Shown here: positions 61,201 to 64,000 of the stretch, one piece after another
Numbering within the stretch: position 1 is the first letter of the stretch
Layout: the number at the start of each line of letters is the position of its first letter
Source of the DNA: Nostoc sp. LEGE 06077
GTDB lineage: Bacteria; Cyanobacteriota; Cyanobacteriia; Cyanobacteriales; Nostocaceae
NCBI RefSeq assembly: GCF_015207705.1
Contig: NZ_JADEWI010000001.1
Span: 124,001-188,000, forward strand
Length of the DNA stretch: 64,000 bases
Reading direction: 5' to 3'
Notes under the pieces: model-generated
Database searches by the model: none
What the model was told of the DNA's origin: nothing
Seen by the model: only the letters and a program-made list of their open reading frames with translations
Made by a program: the position numbers and the translations under genes

Positions 61201-61609
61201 ATCTCTCATTCTCTCTGCGTTCTCTGTGTCTCTGCGGTTGTCAATATTTTGCTGAATATATTTCCTCCTCCAGATTGAGTCACCAGAAAATCTGGTTCCA
61301 TCTTCAGAGTGATTAATCCTCCAAAATTAATAGCTAACTTAAAAACAGATAAAGAGACCTAAATTCTTTATCGATAGTAAAGTTGTGTACTTTGTTTTCC
61401 GTGGTCAGATTAAGAGCATGTTTCGGGTGTGGGGAGATTTAATGTCAGTTGAATATATTTGGCTAATATCCGGGGTAAAAATGCACCAGCTTACTATATG
61501 TAAGTGAAAGCAAAATCTATCAGTGAACCTTGGCTTGAGTTTTCGATCCAAGGTTTATTTATAGGCATTTTAAATCCAGGAACACAACAATAATATCAGG
61601 AAAAATTTC
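61201..61609. other. Interval before the SDR gene
   Basis: 410 bases. A repeat word TCTCTGCGTTCTCTGTGTCTC (61209-61229) of the kind common in cyanobacterial intergenic DNA is present. Otherwise no gene or operator was identified. Confidence 0.3.
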
Positions 61610-62476
61610 ATGCCAGCATCAACACAAACAGAAAAAATACAACCACCACAGCAACAAAAACCACCTGGAACTGAATCTCAAATGCAGCCAAGACCGAAAG
61701 CTGAAGATGAGCAGTATCGCGGTAGTGGTAAATTAAAAAATAAGGTTGCATTAATTACAGGTGGAGATAGTGGAATTGGTCGTGCTGTAGCGATCGCATT
61801 TGCTAAAGAAGGCGCAAATGTAGCGATTGTTTACCTGAACGAACATGGAGATGCGACAGAAACAAAAAACTTGGTAGAACAACAAGGTAGACGGGCGTTA
61901 ACTATAGCAGGTGATATTACCGATGAAGCTGTTTGTCAAAAAGCTATAGAACAAACGCTAGGTGAGTTTGGTAAACTGGATATTTTGGTAAATAACGCCG
62001 CCGAACAACACCCCCAACAAAGCATTGAAGATATTACCAAAGAACAGTTAGAACGGACGTTCCGCACGAATATTTTCTCAATGTTTTATCTGACAAAAGC
62101 CGCATTAAAACATTTGAAACAAGGCAGTTCTATCATCAACACAACCTCAGTAACTGCTTATAAAGGTAGCCCTCAACTATTAGATTATTCTGCAACCAAA
62201 GGTGCAATCGTCGCTTTTACTCGTTCGCTATCCCAAAATTTAGTCGAGAAGAAAATTCGGGTAAATGCTGTAGCGCCAGGGCCAATTTGGACACCATTAA
62301 TTCCCTCGACCTTTCCTGAAGAAAAAGTCGAGACATTCGGTAAACAAGTCCCAATGCAAAGACCAGGACAACCAGAAGAAGTAGCACCAAGTTATGTATT
62401 TTTAGCGTCTGATGATGCTTCTTACATTTCTGGTCAAGTCATTCATGTAAATGGCGGAGAAGTTATTAACGGTTAA
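61610..62476 (+). CDS. SDR oxidoreductase of the YdaD/GS39 type
   Basis: 288 residues. A Pro/Gln-rich N-terminus precedes KNKVALITGGDSGIGRAVAI, LVNNAAEQHPQ and the active-site YSATKGAIVAF, and it ends PSYVFLASDDASYISGQVIH. This N-terminally extended subgroup with the GGDSGIGRA loop corresponds to the general-stress-protein 39/YdaD family, NADP(H)-dependent reductases of unknown substrate. Ribosome site ATTTC-rich and weak. Single gene. Confidence 0.87.
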   Translation: MPASTQTEKIQPPQQQKPPGTESQMQPRPKAEDEQYRGSGKLKNKVALITGGDSGIGRAVAIAFAKEGANVAIVYLNEHGDATETKNLVEQQGRRALTIAGDITDEAVCQKAIEQTLGEFGKLDILVNNAAEQHPQQSIEDITKEQLERTFRTNIFSMFYLTKAALKHLKQGSSIINTTSVTAYKGSPQLLDYSATKGAIVAFTRSLSQNLVEKKIRVNAVAPGPIWTPLIPSTFPEEKVETFGKQVPMQRPGQPEEVAPSYVFLASDDASYISGQVIHVNGGEVING

Positions 62477-62489
62477 TTAACAAGAAGAA

Positions 62490-62517
62490 GTAGAGACGTT
62501 GTATACAACGTCTCTAC
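62490..62517. repeat. Perfect 28-nt palindrome downstream of the SDR gene
   Basis: GTAGAGACGTTGTA is immediately followed by its exact reverse complement. It lies 13 bp after the SDR stop codon and is a common cyanobacterial palindromic repeat. It may stabilise the mRNA 3' end. Confidence 0.7.
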
Positions 62518-62628
62518 AACGACCGATAAATTACAATCTTCATTAAAGAAGAGTATTATAATTGAACATTATTCTGGCTCCCTCTACATGAAATAAATCA
62601 TCCCGAAATTAGACAACGCCACAAATTT

Positions 62629-63207
62629 TTAACTTGCATTGCCGAGTTTTTGAATGACTCGTGAAAACTCCTCTGTCAGAAAGTCTGAGCCAGTTGCGAG
62701 ATAAACTTGCTCTAACTGTTGGTAAAACCAGATAGTTCCTTCTTTTCCAGCTTTAAACTCTTGCCAAATGCCGTTACCATATTGGTGTGAGTCTGCTAAT
62801 AATGACCTAGCATTGTGTAGTTTATCGGCCAAAGATACCAATCGAATTGAAGGTGAAGCAGAACGCAGATTTTCTAAATACCTTTTTTTCCGTTCCTCCC
62901 AAGGTGGTTTCGGGTATGTGTCCGATTCTGTGCAACCATCGACTATGGTAACGACTGTCTCACCGAAACGCTGACGTATTTCTTCACGGGTAGATTTTCC
63001 GCCTTGGTCTTCAATACTATCATGTAGTAAAGCGGCGATCGCCTCTTCTTCAGTTCCGCCAGCTTCTAAAACAAGTGCGGCGACACTCAGTAAATGACTG
63101 ATGTAAGGAACGCCGCTAATTTTGCGGGTTTGATTAGCATGAAGACGAGTTGCATAAACTAATGCTGATTCAAATTTGGCTGTTAATTGTACTGTATTCA
63201 TAATCAA
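62629..63207 (-). CDS. HD-domain phosphohydrolase (SpoT/Mesh1-like)
   Basis: 192 residues. Metal-binding histidines and the HD motif: YISHLLSVAALVLEAGG, ALLHDSIEDQGGKSTREEIR with the HD pair, and VSLADKLHNARSLLADS. The spacing is that of the (p)ppGpp hydrolase domain of SpoT and Mesh1-type single-domain hydrolases. It may hydrolyse (p)ppGpp or NADPH-like nucleotides. No synthetase domain is fused. Confidence 0.83.
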   Translation of the reverse strand: MIMNTVQLTAKFESALVYATRLHANQTRKISGVPYISHLLSVAALVLEAGGTEEEAIAALLHDSIEDQGGKSTREEIRQRFGETVVTIVDGCTESDTYPKPPWEERKKRYLENLRSASPSIRLVSLADKLHNARSLLADSHQYGNGIWQEFKAGKEGTIWFYQQLEQVYLATGSDFLTEEFSRVIQKLGNAS

Positions 63208-63267
63208 TCTTGATGATAAAGTTGAAATTCTTTGGCAACATCAGCCGCAATACTTTGCTTTAATTTG

Positions 63268-63424
63268 TAAGAGGATGTCTGAAAACTTTTTGGTGTTGTA
63301 TTTGAGACTTGTAGATCCCCCTAAATCCCCCTTTTTAAAGGGTAATTTGATTTATTTTCCCCCTTTTTTAAGGGGGGCTAGGGGGGATCAAGCACAAGAT
63401 TTAATACTTCTCAGACATCCTCTA
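63268..63424. mobile_element. MITE-like element with TAAGAGGATGTCTGA ends, containing a nested GATCCCCC repeat
   Basis: Ends TAAGAGGATGTCTGAAAAC (63268) and, on the other strand, TTAGAGGATGTCTGAGAAG (63424) form terminal inverted repeats. Inside, 63314-63389 is a GATCCCCC element like that at 4162-4244. No transposase gene. Confidence 0.6.
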
Positions 63425-63459
63425 AGGAAAGATAACTTCACATTGAGGTACTTAATATA

Positions 63460-63684
63460 TTGGCAGAACGAATTGAAGAACTCACAGAATTATTTACAGC
63501 CCAACACAAACGTCAAGGGGGCGATCGCACTGATAAAATTGCCTCTACATGGGCAACTATCTTAGCTTGTCGAGAAATGGGAGAATCATTAGAGGCGATC
63601 GCTGATGATTTACAAATGCGACCGGAAACGGTGAAAACCTATGTCAAATTAGCGCGGAAAGCTATTAAGCAGCAAGGGGAGTAA
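63460..63684 (+). CDS. Small HTH protein (sigma-70 region 4-like)
   Basis: 74 residues from TTG 63460, preceded by GAGGTA. The second half, SLEAIADDLQMRPETVKTYV followed by KLARKAIK, is a helix-turn-helix with the SLEEIAxxLxxxxxTVKxYxxxA pattern of sigma-70 region 4 and LuxR-type domains. The N-terminal ERIEELTELFTAQHKRQGGD is a helical lead. Probably DNA-binding; target unknown. A MITE-like element lies just upstream. Confidence 0.6.
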   Translation: MAERIEELTELFTAQHKRQGGDRTDKIASTWATILACREMGESLEAIADDLQMRPETVKTYVKLARKAIKQQGE

Positions 63685-63816
63685 GGGGATAAGAAACTTC
63701 CGACTAAAAAGATATATAGCAGAAAGCAGAAAGTATAAGGAAAAGTCTTACTATTCCTGGCATTCAAGCTTTCAAATTGTCCTAACATATCTGACTACCG
63801 CTATACTATCTTGGTA

Positions 63817-64000
63817 TCACATTGTGAATGTACCAAGTCACATTGTTAATGTGTCGCCTCACATTGCGAATGTACCAAGTCACATTGTGAATGCGTCGCC
63901 TCACATTGTGAATCTATTAAGTCACATTGTGAATGTGTCGCCTCACATTGTGAATGTATTAAGTTAAATTGTTGATGTGTTATCTTACATTAGTTTTGTT
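63817..64000. repeat. Tandem array, strict 21-bp period, of TCACAtTGTGA near-palindromes
   Basis: Units begin at 63817, 63838, 63859, 63880, 63901, 63922, 63943, then two decayed ones at 63964 and 63985, and the array reaches the window edge. Each starts TCACATTGTGAAT; the linkers alternate between ending in AAG and GCC, giving a 42-bp higher-order unit. Confidence 0.85.

Noticed and set aside
63176-63565. 129-codon plus-strand frame
   Set aside because: It reads across the MITE-like and GATCCCCC repeats and overlaps the real HD gene start and the HTH gene.
63817-64000. CRISPR array
   Set aside because: The 21-bp units have no unique spacers of 30-40 bp; linkers alternate between two related words, so it is a tandem repeat.

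Overview
The window is a chromosomal segment of a filamentous, probably heterocyst-forming cyanobacterium (Nostoc/Anabaena/Calothrix-like). The signs are dense HIP1 octamers (GCGATCGC) inside and between genes, cyanobacterial signature genes (ycf35/DUF1257 with a 4Fe-4S ferredoxin and DUF2997, UPF0182, YiaA/B, DUF2805, DUF2294, two type II NADH dehydrogenases, glycolate dehydrogenase subunits), AT-rich intergenic DNA, and many short palindromic repeats and MITE-like elements typical of Nostocales. No transposase, tRNA, rRNA or CRISPR array was recognised. These calls were made by reading the sequence, without database searches.

Layout. 1-5.7 kb: a truncated FemAB/DUF482-like gene, a stand-alone RibD-type reductase, a sensor kinase, a YiaA/B membrane protein and the DUF2997-ycf35-ferredoxin operon. 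6.3-12.4 kb: CorA, a UPF0182 membrane protein, a pentapeptide/TPR exported protein; then a 33-residue membrane peptide gene with its own terminator. 13.1-18.7 kb: an SbcD-like nuclease, a decayed antitoxin-like ORF and a 1238-residue NACHT NTPase with about 14 HEAT-like repeats (a bacterial NLR-like protein). 19-24 kb: small genes (S4 protein, RibD-type deaminase, DOPA-dioxygenase-like protein, dual-specificity phosphatase, O-methyltransferase, GNAT, SDR). 24.2-32.4 kb: a predicted outer-membrane protein, a secreted protein and two tandem histidine kinases. 32.7-36.9 kb: glcD-glcE-glcF.

37.4-52 kb is the most coherent and interesting part. A TPR protein and an NMT1-type ABC transporter (binding protein, ATPase, permease) are divergent from a three-gene set: a GTP cyclohydrolase II homologue (URC1-like), DUF1688 (URC4-like) and uracil phosphoribosyltransferase (URC6/upp). 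This matches the core of the URC pyrimidine-catabolism route first described in yeast. The shared intergenic region holds a perfect GTA-N8-TAC (NtcA-type) palindrome. Close by lies a BMP-family nucleoside-type ABC transporter (binding protein, double ATPase, two permeases), split by an unrelated NucS-like nuclease gene that carries a 7-bp tandem-duplication frameshift. The region looks like a pyrimidine/nucleoside uptake-and-use island.

52-64 kb: two convergent NDH-2 paralogues with near-identical 5' untranslated regions bracket a MATE transporter and small genes. Then come an AraC remnant, a 54-residue membrane ORF, mnmE with a repeat-derived insert, a second O-methyltransferase, an SDR, an HD hydrolase and a small HTH protein. 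The window ends in a strictly 21-bp-periodic array of TCACAtTGTGA-type near-palindromes.
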